A stretch of DNA of 64,000 bases from JBQTIQ01 sp052387955. GTDB lineage: Bacteria > Actinomycetota > Acidimicrobiia > Acidimicrobiales > JACDCH01. The position numbers and the translations under genes are program-made. Location: contig JBQTIQ010000064.1 in NCBI GenBank assembly GCA_052387955.1, positions 1-64,000 of the forward strand, read 5' to 3'. Below, piece by piece: positions 38,711-47,986 of the stretch. Each line of letters begins with the position of its first letter. Positions within the stretch are counted from its first letter, which is position 1. The notes beneath the pieces were generated by a model. It searched no databases. It was not told where the DNA came from and worked only from the letters and a program-made list of their open reading frames with translations.

Positions 38711-39364
38711 GTGCTGCGCTCGTGGGCCGGTGGGCTGCTCCCCGGGGCGAGGGCCCGCCGGGCCCAGGTAGTGGCCTTCGCCGCGGCATGGGAGCAGGCC
38801 AACGCCATCGCGCTGAACGGCAACGGGCCGTGCTGGGTGGTGCTGGGCGACTCGACCGCCCAGGCCATCGGCGCCACAGGCATCGAGCGCGGCTACGTGG
38901 GGCAGGTGGCAGAGGCCCTCGAACGCCACCACGGCCATCCGTGGCGGGTGGTCAACCTGTCGCGCACCGGGGCGAGAGCGGCCGACGTCGTGGCCGAACA
39001 GCTGCCCCGCCTGGCCCGGCTCGGCGTCGCCGACCTGGTGTCGTGCGCGGTGGGCAGCAACGACCTGTTGCGCCGCGACGTCACCGCGCTCGAAGCCCTG
39101 GGCACGATCGCCGCCGCGCTCCCGGCCGGGTCCCTGCTGGCCAACCTGACCCGAGGCGTACGCGAACGCGCCGCCGGCCCCCTCAACGCCGCCGTCGAGC
39201 GCCTCGTCGTGGCACACCGGCTCCGCCTGGTCGACCTGTGGTCGAACACCGGGCCACCGTGGCGGGACAAGTTCTCGGCCGACTGGTTCCACCCCAACGA
39301 CCGGGGCTACGCCGACTGGGCCACGTCGTTCTGCCGGGCGCTCGGGATCGACCGGTCGCTTTGA
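38711..39364 (+). CDS. SGNH/GDSL-family hydrolase
   Basis: About 217 residues. The four SGNH blocks are present: block I VVLGDSTAQAIG (Ser nucleophile), block II with the Gly region NLSRTGARAADVV, block III AVGSNDLLRRD (GxND) and block V DWFHPNDRGYADWA (Asp-x-x-His type dyad). It is an esterase or acyl-ester hydrolase of unknown substrate. The start is uncertain: GTG 38711 is the first plausible codon before the fold. The 3' end overlaps the end of the convergent membrane protein gene by 58 bp. Confidence 0.82.
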   Translation: MLRSWAGGLLPGARARRAQVVAFAAAWEQANAIALNGNGPCWVVLGDSTAQAIGATGIERGYVGQVAEALERHHGHPWRVVNLSRTGARAADVVAEQLPRLARLGVADLVSCAVGSNDLLRRDVTALEALGTIAAALPAGSLLANLTRGVRERAAGPLNAAVERLVVAHRLRLVDLWSNTGPPWRDKFSADWFHPNDRGYADWATSFCRALGIDRSL

Positions 39365-40188
39365 GGCGGGCCGCCGGCCCGCCGGCCCATGTAGGCGATC
39401 AGGGCCACCGACAGGGCCAGCCCGATGCCCAGGGTGCCCACGTAGAGGGTGAACCAGGGCCCGGTGCGGAAGTCCTCGTGCGCTCGCACCGCCCCCACCA
39501 GGTTGACGGCGAAGACCAGCGCCACCGTCTCCTGGCCGAGGCGCAAGCTGCTCCAACGATCGTCGACCATGAACCACGCCCATGTCATGGCGGCGAAGGC
39601 GACGAACGCGCTCGCCGCCCGTGCGCTCAGCGGCGGCAGCAGCCACGGCCACAGCTCGCCCGCCCTCCGAGGGGCCAGGAACATCGCCACCGCCACCGTC
39701 AAGGTCGCGGCGCCGCCGGCGCCGATCGCCAGGCGAAGGGGGCGCGGCACCCGGAGCTCGCCCCCGACCACCGCGCCGCCGGGGTCTGTCCGCCGGTTCC
39801 TGGCCCACAGCCAGGGCAGCAGCACCGGTGTCGTGGCGTAGAGGCCGAGCCACCACCAGAACGCGACGTGGTCATGGTTGAACCGGTCCCAGTGCAGCAC
39901 CGTGGCGGCGAGCAGGACCGCGGTGAAGACGGCGACGGCGATGAACACCGAACCCGCCCGGTGCCACCGTCCCGACAACGCCACCCGGGTGAAGAAATAC
40001 GCCCCTGACAGGTACCCGGCCCCCATGAAGAGGGCAGTGGGAGCAGGGGCGATCGTCCACGCCCACAGCTCACGGGTCTGCCCCGGGAACCCGAACAGCA
40101 CGACGACGGCCGTGACCAGGACGGGCACGATGGCCCACACAGCCCATCGGGTAGGCGCCAGCAGCCGGTCGTCCCGGATCGATTCCAC
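39307..40188 (-). CDS. Polytopic membrane protein, unknown
   Basis: A 293-residue protein with eight or nine hydrophobic helices (first at AVWAIVPVLVTAVVVLFGF, last at GTLGIGLALSVALIAYMG) and short loops. No recognised family. Trp-rich helices (HVAFWWWLGLY) are notable. The 3' end overlaps the SGNH hydrolase gene tail to tail. The start is GTG 40188. Confidence 0.7.
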   Translation of the reverse strand: MESIRDDRLLAPTRWAVWAIVPVLVTAVVVLFGFPGQTRELWAWTIAPAPTALFMGAGYLSGAYFFTRVALSGRWHRAGSVFIAVAVFTAVLLAATVLHWDRFNHDHVAFWWWLGLYATTPVLLPWLWARNRRTDPGGAVVGGELRVPRPLRLAIGAGGAATLTVAVAMFLAPRRAGELWPWLLPPLSARAASAFVAFAAMTWAWFMVDDRWSSLRLGQETVALVFAVNLVGAVRAHEDFRTGPWFTLYVGTLGIGLALSVALIAYMGRRAGGPPQSDRSIPSARQNDVAQSA

Positions 40189-40285
40189 GGACAGCCATTG
40201 TCGCCGCCGGCCCGCCGCCGTGCCCGAGGGATGGCACCGGTGTCGAGTGGGGCGCGAGCGACAGCCGCCCCGGGCTCGGGCTGGG

Positions 40286-40486
40286 TCAGCCCGTCTTGGC
40301 CCGGCGTTCGGCGATCGTCACGCCGCCCGCGCACCAATTCTCGGGCGGGACCTCACGCAGGACCACGCGGACCGACTCGATCGGCGCGTCGAGCGTCTCG
40401 ACCACCGTGTTGGTCAGGTTGCCCATGAGCTTGCGCAGGAGGTCAGGGTCGCGACCCTCGGTGAGCGTTACTTCGAGGAACGGCAT
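40286..40486 (-). CDS. 4-oxalocrotonate tautomerase-like protein
   Basis: A 66-residue tautomerase. After removal of the initiator Met, Pro1 of PFLEVTLTEGR is the catalytic base. The basic residues expected in the active site are in VRVVLREVPPENW. Start ATG 40486 was chosen so that Pro follows Met directly; GGAGGTG lies upstream. It would convert 4-oxalocrotonate from its 2-hydroxymuconate to its 2-oxo form in the oxalocrotonate branch. It is divergent from the meta-cleavage operon that starts at 40700, which supports the role. Confidence 0.87.
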   Translation of the reverse strand: MPFLEVTLTEGRDPDLLRKLMGNLTNTVVETLDAPIESVRVVLREVPPENWCAGGVTIAERRAKTG

Positions 40487-40699
40487 TGCGAGGTGCACCT
40501 CCGGATCAGCCCGTCGTTCCCGACGGCGACGTTGCTGTGTCTAGCATGCCGCAGATCTCCGGCCTTGGTGCCCGTGCAGCCCTGAGACGTGCGCCGGCCC
40601 GGTCGCGGCTGCGGCCCGGAGTGCACATCAGCAGTGACCGCTAACGAGGGGGACGACCGTGTCGGCCACACAAGCACACGACGTACCGGCAGGCGTCGG

Positions 40700-41128
40700 A
40701 TGAGCCCGGTACGGCAGATTCCGGCCCTCACGTTGGAACTGGGCCGAAGCCTGGCCGAGGCGGCCCGGGCCAAGGCCGCTGAGCTCGGCATCAATGTCGC
40801 CGCCGCCGTCGTCGATCCCGGCGGCGCGTTGATCACGGTGGACGTGATGGACGGCACCCCCAAGCTCTGCATCGACATCGCCATCGACAAGGCGTGGTCG
40901 ACGGCCAGCTTCCCGGTACCGACCGACCAGTGGTGGCCCATCCTCAAGGACAACCCGGCGCTGGCGGAGGGCTTCCCCCACCGGCCCCGCCTGGTCGTGT
41001 TCGGCGGCGGCGCCCCCGTCATGGCCGGGGGCCAAGTGGCGGGCGGCATCGGCGTCAGCGGCGGGAGCGCCGAACAGGACGTCGAGTGCGCCAACGCGGC
41101 CATCGCCGCCGTCGCCCACCTGTTGTGA
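40700..41128 (+). CDS. GlcG/HbpS-family protein
   Basis: A 142-residue GlcG/HbpS-like (PF03928) protein. The fold is recognisable in AARAKAAELGINVAAAVVDPGGALI and the C-terminal GGQVAGGIGVSGGSAEQDVECANAAIAA. HbpS relatives bind heme; in aromatic clusters the function of this family is not established. It is the first gene of the plus-strand meta-cleavage set and its stop codon overlaps the hydrolase start (GTGA). Confidence 0.85.
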   Translation: MSPVRQIPALTLELGRSLAEAARAKAAELGINVAAAVVDPGGALITVDVMDGTPKLCIDIAIDKAWSTASFPVPTDQWWPILKDNPALAEGFPHRPRLVVFGGGAPVMAGGQVAGGIGVSGGSAEQDVECANAAIAAVAHLL

Positions 41129-41958
41129 CGGTCACCGGCGCCGACCGCCCCGAGATCGGTCGACAGGTCGACGCCGGCGGGATCGCCACCAACTACCTCG
41201 AGGCCGGCGACGGACCGACGGTCGTGCTCGTGCACGGGTCGGGCCCCGGCGTCAGCGCGTACGCCAACTGGCGCCTCACCATCCCGCCCCTGTCGAGCCG
41301 GTTCCGTGTCCTGGCGCCGGACATGGCCGGCTTCGGGTTCACCGAACGCCCGGCCGGCATCACCTACGACATGGCCACCTGGGAGACGCAGCTTCTGGGG
41401 TTCTTCGATGCCCTGGGGATCGAGCAGGCGTCGCTGGTCGGGAACAGCTTCGGGGGGGCGCTGGCGCTGCGCTTCGCGGTGACCCATCCCGAACGCGTCG
41501 ACCGGCTGGTGCTGATGGGGGCGGCCGGTATCTCCTTCCCGCTGACCGAAGGCCTCGACGCGGTCTGGGGCTACGAGCCGTCGGTCGAGCGCATGCGCGA
41601 GCTCCTCGACATCTTCGCCTACGACCACGACCTGGTCAGCGACGAGCTGGCCGAGGTCCGCTACCGGGCCAGCGTGGAGCCGGGCGTGCAGGAGTCGTAC
41701 TCGCAGATGTTCCCGGTCCCGCGCCAGCAGGGGATCGACGCCCTGGCCACTCCCGAGGACCAGATCCGGGCCCTGCCCCACGAGACCCTGATCGTGCACG
41801 GCCGCGACGATCGGGTCATCCCCTACGAGAACGCCTTGCGCCTCAACCACTTGATCGACCGCTCCGAGCTCCACGGCTTCGGGCGCTGTGGCCATTGGAC
41901 CCAGATCGAGCGTGCCGACGACTTCGTCGCCCTCCTCCTCCACTTCCTCGCCCGGTAG
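41125..41958 (+). CDS. 2-hydroxymuconic semialdehyde hydrolase (meta-cleavage hydrolase)
   Basis: A 277-residue alpha/beta hydrolase of the DmpD/XylF/TodF family. Oxyanion motif VLVHGSGPGVSAYANW, nucleophile S108 in LVGNSFGGALAL, Asp228 in VHGRDDRVIP and His257 in GRCGHWTQ complete the triad. It cleaves the carbon-carbon bond of the meta-cleavage product to 2-hydroxypenta-2,4-dienoate plus formate or another acid. The GTG start overlaps the upstream stop. The GntR gene follows after 46 bp. Confidence 0.9.
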   Translation: MTVTGADRPEIGRQVDAGGIATNYLEAGDGPTVVLVHGSGPGVSAYANWRLTIPPLSSRFRVLAPDMAGFGFTERPAGITYDMATWETQLLGFFDALGIEQASLVGNSFGGALALRFAVTHPERVDRLVLMGAAGISFPLTEGLDAVWGYEPSVERMRELLDIFAYDHDLVSDELAEVRYRASVEPGVQESYSQMFPVPRQQGIDALATPEDQIRALPHETLIVHGRDDRVIPYENALRLNHLIDRSELHGFGRCGHWTQIERADDFVALLLHFLAR

Positions 41959-41991
41959 CTGCGAACCTTGACCTCGACCGTCGCCCCTATT

Positions 41992-42006
41992 TAGGATATT
42001 GAATAT
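41992..42006 (+). promoter_or_regulatory. Leaderless -10 box and palindromic operator at the GntR start
   Basis: TAGGAT (41992-41997) ends 7 nt before ATG 42005. An 11-bp perfect palindrome ATATTGAATAT (41996-42006) joins the box and the start codon. A regulator bound here would block its own transcription, so autorepression is plausible. This is one of very few AT-rich patches in the island. Confidence 0.5.
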
Positions 42007-42754
42007 GGTCTTAGGGGGGCCCGAGCTCGGCCGACCGGAGTCGCGAGTCGACCAGCTGGTGGTCCGGCTCGAGCGCGAGATCCTCGACCGAGGCCTCCAA
42101 GCGGGCGTCCGCATCGGGACCAAGGACGAGATCCGCCAGCGGTACCAGGTCGCCGCCGGCACCCTGAACGAGGCCTTGCGGGTCCTTCATGCCCGCGGGC
42201 ACGCCAGCTTGCGCCGGGGCCCGAACGGCGGTGTGTTCGTGGCCGAGCCTCCCGGACGGCTGGCGCTGGCCAACCTCGTCCTCGGCTTCGAGGCCGATCC
42301 CAACGACGTCCGCGACTGTCTCGTGGTGCGCGACGCCCTCGAGCCCGTAGTGGCCGCTGACGCCGCCCAGCACCGCCGAGGCGACGACCTGGTCTCGGTG
42401 AAGGCAGCCCTCGAAGCCATGCGGGGTGCCGCCACCGACCCCACCGCGTACCTCCATCAGAACTGGCAATTGCACCGGGCCATCGCCCGAGCCGGGCACA
42501 ACGAGGTGGCCCAGCGCTTCTACCTCGCCTTGCTCGACCTGCTCGAGAGCGAACTCGAGGATGTCAGCGACCAGGACGACTCGTTCGCCCGGGGCATGGC
42601 CGACAACCTGGTCCTCCACGAAGAGCTGGTGGCCGCCATCGAGGCCCACGATCCCGCGGCCGCGGCCGCCACCGCCCTACGCCATGCGTCATCCCTGCAA
42701 GCGGCCTCCGAGGTCCGCTTGCTCCCCGCCAAGACCCGCAGGAGGCCTGCGTGA
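42005..42754 (+). CDS. GntR-family regulator (FCD type)
   Basis: A 249-residue regulator. The winged helix has IGTKDEIRQRYQVAAGTLNEALRVLHARGHASLRRGPNGGVFVAEP. The FCD all-helical effector domain covers about 95-235 and includes CLVVRDALEPVVAADAA and NWQLHRAIARAGHNEVAQRFY with the metal-site Asp/His pattern. It is embedded in the meta-cleavage operon (46 bp after the hydrolase, 4-bp GTGA overlap with the hydratase) and probably senses a pathway intermediate. A palindrome overlaps its start codon. TTG 41999 is an alternative start but less likely. Confidence 0.9.
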   Translation: MVLGGPELGRPESRVDQLVVRLEREILDRGLQAGVRIGTKDEIRQRYQVAAGTLNEALRVLHARGHASLRRGPNGGVFVAEPPGRLALANLVLGFEADPNDVRDCLVVRDALEPVVAADAAQHRRGDDLVSVKAALEAMRGAATDPTAYLHQNWQLHRAIARAGHNEVAQRFYLALLDLLESELEDVSDQDDSFARGMADNLVLHEELVAAIEAHDPAAAAATALRHASSLQAASEVRLLPAKTRRRPA

Positions 42755-43551
42755 ACGACACCGACCGCAAGCGGTTTGCCGATGCCCTCACCGAGGCCTA
42801 TCGCACGCGCGAGCCCATCGACCCGATCACCGATTCGGTGCCGGAGATGACGGTCGAGGATGCCTACGCCATCCAGCTGCTCCAGATCGAGGACCGGAGG
42901 AAGGCCGGCCGCCAGGTGCGGGGCCACAAGGTCGGCCTCACGGCGGCAGTCATGCAGCGGATGCTCGGTGTCGACCAGCCCGACTTCGGGCACCTTTTCG
43001 ACGACATGTTCTGGCCCGAGGACGCCTCGATCCCGGTCGACGCCTTCGTACAGCCCCGGGTCGAGCCCGAGATCGCCATCGTGTTGAAGAAGGAGCTACG
43101 GGGCCCCGGCGTCACCGCCGCCGACGCGCTCGATGCCGTCGATTTCGTGCTGCCCTCGATCGAGATCATCGACAGCCGCATCCGAGACTGGAAGATCAAG
43201 TTCTGTGACACGGTCGCCGACAATGCCTCCTCGGGAGGCCTCGTTCTCGGCAGCGACGCCACCTCCCCCCACGACATCGACGTCCGCCTGGCCGGCTGCA
43301 ACCTCTACATCAACGGCGAGGTGGTGGCCACCGGCGCCGGAGGGGCCGCCCTCGGGCACCCGATGCTGGCCCTCGCCTGGTGCGCCAACACCCTCGGCGA
43401 GCGAGGTGTCGCCCTCGAAGCCGGGGAGGTCATCATGCCGGGCTCGTGCACGTCGGCCATCCGGGTCAATCCCGGCGACGTCGTCACCGCCCACTTCGCC
43501 GGCGTCGGCAGCGTCACCGCTGTCTTCGCCAAGGAGGACCAGCCGTCATGA
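42751..43551 (+). CDS. 2-oxopent-4-enoate hydratase
   Basis: A 266-residue member of the MhpD/DmpE/TesE hydratase family. Landmarks: AYAIQLLQIEDRRKAGRQVRGHKVGLT, the metal-site VEPEIAIVL, EIIDSRI and the C-terminal PGSCTSAIRVNPGDVV. It hydrates 2-hydroxypenta-2,4-dienoate to 4-hydroxy-2-oxovalerate. A paralogous fold lies four genes downstream (decarboxylase), as is usual in meta pathways. Both ends overlap neighbours by 4 bp. Confidence 0.92.
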   Translation: MNDTDRKRFADALTEAYRTREPIDPITDSVPEMTVEDAYAIQLLQIEDRRKAGRQVRGHKVGLTAAVMQRMLGVDQPDFGHLFDDMFWPEDASIPVDAFVQPRVEPEIAIVLKKELRGPGVTAADALDAVDFVLPSIEIIDSRIRDWKIKFCDTVADNASSGGLVLGSDATSPHDIDVRLAGCNLYINGEVVATGAGGAALGHPMLALAWCANTLGERGVALEAGEVIMPGSCTSAIRVNPGDVVTAHFAGVGSVTAVFAKEDQPS

Positions 43552-44450
43552 CCAAAGTGACCGCCGCCATCGTCGGCACCGGCAACATCGGGACCGATCT
43601 CATGGCAAAGCTGCGGCGCAGCGAGCGCATCGAGCTGCGCTACATGGTCGGCGTGGAACCCGACTCGAGGGGCCTCGCCCTCGCCCGCGAGGCCGGCATC
43701 GAAGCATCCCATGACGGCGTCGACTGGCTCCTGTCCCGGCCCGAGCTGCCCGACCTCGTGTTCGAGGCGACCTCGGCCCGGGCCCACACCGCCAACGCAC
43801 CCCGCTACGAGGCGGCCGGGATCCAGGCCATCGACCTCACGCCGGCCGCCGTCGGGCCCTACGTGGTGCCCGTGGTCAACCTCGACCAGCACCTCGACGC
43901 GCCCAACCTCAACATGATCACCTGCGGAGGGCAGGCCACGATCCCCATCGTGGCGGCGGTCAGCCAGGTGGCCGAGGTGACCCACGGGGAGATCGTGGCG
44001 TCGATCGCCTCCAAGTCGGCCGGTCCGGGCACCCGGGCCAACATCGACGAGTTCACCCACACCACCTCCAGGGGGATCGAGGTGATCGGTGGTGCCCGCA
44101 AGGGCAAGGCCATCATCATCCTCAACCCGGCCGAACCGCCGCTCATCATGCGCGACACGGTGTTCTGCGCCGTGCCCGCCGATGCCGACCGTGAGGCCAT
44201 CAGCGCCTCTGTCGTCGACATGGTCAGCCGGGTGCAGAAGTACGTGCCCGGCTTCCGGCTCAAGGTGGAGCCGCAGTTCGACGACCCCCGCGACGGCTGG
44301 GACGGGTGCGCCCGAGTGGCGGTGTTCCTCGAGGTCGAAGGCAACGGCGACTACCTACCGCCCTACGCCGGGAACCTCGACATCATGACCGCAGCCGCAG
44401 CCGCCGTCGGTGAAGAACTGGCGGCCAACCGTTCCGAGGTCCTCGCGTGA
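43548..44450 (+). CDS. Acetaldehyde dehydrogenase (acylating)
   Basis: A 300-residue member of the MhpF/DmpF/BphJ family. NAD site AAIVGTGNIGTDL, catalytic Cys126 in NMITCGGQATIP and SKSAGPGTRANIDEFTHTT are diagnostic. It oxidises acetaldehyde to acetyl-CoA and normally forms a channelled complex with the aldolase encoded next. The ATG overlaps the hydratase stop (ATGA), and the aldolase start overlaps its own stop (GTGA). Confidence 0.94.
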   Translation: MTKVTAAIVGTGNIGTDLMAKLRRSERIELRYMVGVEPDSRGLALAREAGIEASHDGVDWLLSRPELPDLVFEATSARAHTANAPRYEAAGIQAIDLTPAAVGPYVVPVVNLDQHLDAPNLNMITCGGQATIPIVAAVSQVAEVTHGEIVASIASKSAGPGTRANIDEFTHTTSRGIEVIGGARKGKAIIILNPAEPPLIMRDTVFCAVPADADREAISASVVDMVSRVQKYVPGFRLKVEPQFDDPRDGWDGCARVAVFLEVEGNGDYLPPYAGNLDIMTAAAAAVGEELAANRSEVLA

Positions 44451-45502
44451 CCGCGCACACCGCCGAGCAGTTCGACCCGTCGCGTTACGACATCCGGATC
44501 ACCGACGTCACCCTGCGCGACGGCAGCCATCCCATGGCCCACAGCTTCACCGTCGACCACGTCCGGGCCACGGTACGGGCGTTGGACGATGCCGGCGTAC
44601 CGGTGCTCGAGTGCGCCCACGGCGACGGCCTCGCCGGCAGCTCGTTCAACTATGGCTTCTCCAAGACCGACGAGCTCGACCTGGTGTCGGTGGCGGTCGA
44701 AGAGGCCAAGCAGGCCCGCATCGCCGTACTGATGCTGCCGGGCGTCGCCACCGTCGAGGACCTCGAACGGGCGCACGACCGGGGCGCATCGATCGTGCGC
44801 ATCGCCACCCACTGCACCGAGGCCGACATCTCCATCCAGCACTTCGGCCTGGCCCGGGAACGGGGGATGGAGACAGCCGGCTTCCTGATGCTGGCCCACA
44901 TGATCAACCCCGACGACTTGGCCAAGCAGGCCCGCATCATGGCCGACGCCGGCTGCATGTGCGTGTACGTCGTCGACTCCGCCGGTGCCCTCGTCCTCGA
45001 CGACGTGAAGGACCGGGTCCAGGCGCTCGTGGCCGAGCTCGGCGATGACGCCATGGTCGGCTTTCATGGCCACAACAACCTCGGGCTCGGCGTGGCCAAC
45101 TCGGTCGTCGCCGCCCGGGCCGGCGCCCTCCAGATCGACGGGGCCACCCGCGCCCTCGGGGCCGGGTCGGGCAACTCCAACACCGAGATCCTCACCGCCG
45201 TCTTCGACCGGGTCGGTATCAAGACCGGCATCGACCTGTCCATGATCACCGCCGCGGCGGAGGAGGTCGTCCGGCCTTACATGCTGCGAGAACCGGTCAT
45301 CGACCGCAACGCCATCATGATGGGCTATGCCGGCGTCTACTCGAGCTTCCTGCTCCACGCCGAGCGCGCCGCAGCCCGCTACGACGTGCCCGCGCACGAG
45401 ATCCTGCAGGAAGTCGGGCGCCGCCGCTATGTCGGCGGCCAGGAAGACATGCTCATCGACGTGGCCATCGACCTGGCCAAAGCCCGTAAGGGGGGCCAGT
45501 GA
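44447..45502 (+). CDS. 4-hydroxy-2-oxovalerate aldolase
   Basis: A 351-residue DmpG/MhpE/BphI aldolase. Motifs: ITDVTLRDGSHPMAHSF (metal Asp and catalytic Arg), VVDSAGAL, and the metal histidines in VGFHGHNNLGLGVANS. The C-terminal communication domain contains PYMLREPVIDRNAIMMGYAGVYSSFLLHAERAA, which in relatives contacts the dehydrogenase. It splits 4-hydroxy-2-oxovalerate into pyruvate and acetaldehyde using a divalent metal. Confidence 0.95.
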   Translation: MTAHTAEQFDPSRYDIRITDVTLRDGSHPMAHSFTVDHVRATVRALDDAGVPVLECAHGDGLAGSSFNYGFSKTDELDLVSVAVEEAKQARIAVLMLPGVATVEDLERAHDRGASIVRIATHCTEADISIQHFGLARERGMETAGFLMLAHMINPDDLAKQARIMADAGCMCVYVVDSAGALVLDDVKDRVQALVAELGDDAMVGFHGHNNLGLGVANSVVAARAGALQIDGATRALGAGSGNSNTEILTAVFDRVGIKTGIDLSMITAAAEEVVRPYMLREPVIDRNAIMMGYAGVYSSFLLHAERAAARYDVPAHEILQEVGRRRYVGGQEDMLIDVAIDLAKARKGGQ

Positions 45503-46284
45503 ACGCTGACGATGCACTCAAGATCCTCATCGAGGCCGAGGACCGGCGCGAGGCGATACCCCCCCTCACCGACGAATGGCCCGAGCTCGACCTCCGCACC
45601 GCGTACGAGATCCAGGACGCCGGCGTCCAGCGCCGGGTGGATGCCGGCGACCCGATCATCGGGATCAAGCTCGGCCTGACGTCGCGGGCGAAGCAGATCC
45701 GGATGAACGTGTCCTCACCCAGCACCGCCTGGCTCACGGCGTCGATGGTCATGCCCGCCGGCGTCCCCGTTCCCCAGGACGAGCTCATCCATCCCCGGGC
45801 CGAGCCCGAGATCGTGTTCGTGATGGGGGAGCGGCTCCAGGGGCCGGGCGTCACCGCCCTCTCCGCCATGCGGGCGGTGTCCGAGGTCTACTGCGGGGTC
45901 GAGATCATCGACAGCCGCTACGCCGAGTTCCGCTTCACGCTGCCCGACGTGGTCGCCGACAACGCCTCTGCGTCGCGCTTCTACCTCGGCCCGGTCGGCA
46001 CTCCGCCCGGCGGGCTCGACCTCTCCCTCGAGGCATGCCTGCTCGAGGTCGACGGACGGGTGGTGGACTCCGCCACCGGCGCCGCCGTCCAGGGCCACCC
46101 CGGTGAAGCCCTCGCCCTCGCCGCCAACGACCTGGCCCAGCGAGGCCTGGCCATCGAGAAGGGCTGGATCGTCCTCACCGGCGGTATGACCGACGCCCAG
46201 CATGTCGGGCCGGGCACCACCGTGACCGCTTCGTTCACCCATCTGGGCCGCATAACCGTGGCCGGCGGCGCGGCCGCAAGCTAG
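45499..46284 (+). CDS. 4-oxalocrotonate decarboxylase (2-oxo-3-hexenedioate decarboxylase)
   Basis: A 261-residue member of the hydratase/decarboxylase family (DmpH/XylI). IGIKLGLTSRAKQIRMNVSSP and RAEPEIVFVMGERLQGPGVT match the decarboxylase subgroup better than the hydratase encoded upstream. It converts 2-oxohex-3-enedioate to 2-hydroxypenta-2,4-dienoate, often in complex with the hydratase. Last of the tightly overlapping genes; a 147-bp gap follows before the semialdehyde dehydrogenase. The assignment versus a second hydratase rests on motif similarity and context. Confidence 0.85.
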   Translation: MNADDALKILIEAEDRREAIPPLTDEWPELDLRTAYEIQDAGVQRRVDAGDPIIGIKLGLTSRAKQIRMNVSSPSTAWLTASMVMPAGVPVPQDELIHPRAEPEIVFVMGERLQGPGVTALSAMRAVSEVYCGVEIIDSRYAEFRFTLPDVVADNASASRFYLGPVGTPPGGLDLSLEACLLEVDGRVVDSATGAAVQGHPGEALALAANDLAQRGLAIEKGWIVLTGGMTDAQHVGPGTTVTASFTHLGRITVAGGAAAS

Positions 46285-46431
46285 TGCCCCGTCACGCAAC
46301 ATTGGCTACCTGTCCGGGCGAGCCGTGACAGGGCAGGCGCCACCTGACGCGGTACGAGAGCAGCAGCCCGCTGGGCGGCGCCGGAGACGGCCTTGCCCGA
46401 TCATCAAACGCCGAAACGTGGAGGTATGCAG

Positions 46432-47871
46432 GTGAAGACCATCACCCATGTGATCGACGGGGAGAAGGTCGAATCGCTCGACGGTGCCCGCTTCGAGACC
46501 GTCAACCCCTATACCCGGGAGCCGTGGGCCGAAGTCGCCCTCGGCTCACCGGCCGATGCCCAGCGCGCCGTCGAATCCGCCCGCAAGGCGTTCGACCATG
46601 GGCCATGGCCCACGATGGGCTTCGCCCAGCGCGGTGCGATCCTCCACAAGCTGGCCGACCTGATCGAGCGTGACGGCGACCAGCTCGGCGCCGCCGACAC
46701 GGCCGACATGGGTAAGGCCGTGTCCGAGATCCAACACCGCGACATCCCCCGCTCGGCTGCCAACTTCCGGTTCTTCGCCGACCACGCCCGTCTCTCGGCC
46801 GCCGAGGTGCTGCCGATGGACACCGGCCACCATACGTACTCGCGCTTCGAGGCCGCCGGTGTCGTCGCCGCCATCGCCCCGTGGAACTTCCCGCTCATGC
46901 TCGAGACCTGGAAGGTGGCCCCGGCCCTGGCATGGGGCAACACCGTCGTGCTCAAGCCGGCCGAGAGCACCCCGGCGTCGGCCACGATGTTGGCCGAGCT
47001 CGCCCTCGAGGCGGGTATGCCTCCCGGTGTCCTCAACGTCGTGCAGGGCTTCGGCCCCGACGCCCCGGGCCAGGCCCTCACCGAGTCGCCCCTCGTCGAC
47101 CGCATCACCTTCACCGGCGAATCGACCACCGGGCGCACCATCGCCCGGGCGGCGTCGGCCAACCTGACCCCGGTCAGCCTCGAGCTCGGCGGCAAGGGGG
47201 CGAACGTGGTGTTCGCCGATGCCGAGATGGACAACGCCATCTCGTGGGCGATCAAGGCCATCTACACCAACTCTGGCCAGGTCTGCCTGGCCGGCAGCCG
47301 CCTGTTCGTCCAGCGACCGGTGTACGACGAGTTCGTCGCCCGGTTCGTTGAGGCGGCCGAGGCCCTGGTGATCGGCGACCCGATGGCCCCCGACACCATG
47401 ATCGGACCGCTGGCCAACCACGAGCACTTCGAAAAGGTGACCCGGTTCCTCGACACCATCCCCGAGGACGGCGGGAAGGTGCTCACCGGGGGCCGCGACG
47501 AGGGCTGGTTCGTGCGCCCGACGGTTGTGGTCGATGCCCCTATGACCGCACGGGTGTACTGCCAGGAGGTGTTCGGGCCGGTGGTGACCATCCACCCCTT
47601 CGACACCGAGCAGGAAGCGGTGGCCATCGCCAACGACACGCCCTACGGGCTCAACGCCATGCTGTTCACCGAGAACTTGAGCCGGGCCCACCGGGTGGCG
47701 GCCGCGTTGACAGCGGGGACGGTCTGGGTCAACTGCTTCTTCATCCGTGACCTGCGCGCCCCGTTCGGAGGCGTGGGCGACTCGGGTATGGGCCGTGAGG
47801 GTGGCTCCTTCAGCCGGGAGTTCTTCACCGAGCCCAAGGCGGTCGTCATGCAGATCGACAATCTGGCCTAA
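46432..47871 (+). CDS. 2-hydroxymuconic semialdehyde dehydrogenase
   Basis: A 479-residue aldehyde dehydrogenase. NAD-binding segment IAPWNFPLMLETWKVAPALAWGN, glycine motif FTGESTTGRTIA, general base Glu251 in LELGGKGANVV and nucleophile Cys285 in NSGQVCLAGSRL. The C-terminal GGVGDSGMGREGG is normal. It resembles DmpC/XylG, and the context supports oxidation of 2-hydroxymuconic semialdehyde to 4-oxalocrotonate. The GTG at 46432 is preferred because GGAGG lies 7 nt before it; an ATG two codons earlier directly abuts that sequence. Confidence 0.92.
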   Translation: MKTITHVIDGEKVESLDGARFETVNPYTREPWAEVALGSPADAQRAVESARKAFDHGPWPTMGFAQRGAILHKLADLIERDGDQLGAADTADMGKAVSEIQHRDIPRSAANFRFFADHARLSAAEVLPMDTGHHTYSRFEAAGVVAAIAPWNFPLMLETWKVAPALAWGNTVVLKPAESTPASATMLAELALEAGMPPGVLNVVQGFGPDAPGQALTESPLVDRITFTGESTTGRTIARAASANLTPVSLELGGKGANVVFADAEMDNAISWAIKAIYTNSGQVCLAGSRLFVQRPVYDEFVARFVEAAEALVIGDPMAPDTMIGPLANHEHFEKVTRFLDTIPEDGGKVLTGGRDEGWFVRPTVVVDAPMTARVYCQEVFGPVVTIHPFDTEQEAVAIANDTPYGLNAMLFTENLSRAHRVAAALTAGTVWVNCFFIRDLRAPFGGVGDSGMGREGGSFSREFFTEPKAVVMQIDNLA

Positions 47872-47986
47872 CCGTTCGGCCGCGGCGGTCGCGGCGCACA
47901 CGACCAGCGGCTCTGGGCTGCTACAGCTGCACGTGATCAGCTCGTACCGAGGCGACCAGGGCGGTCGCAACCGGTATCGTTGCTGA

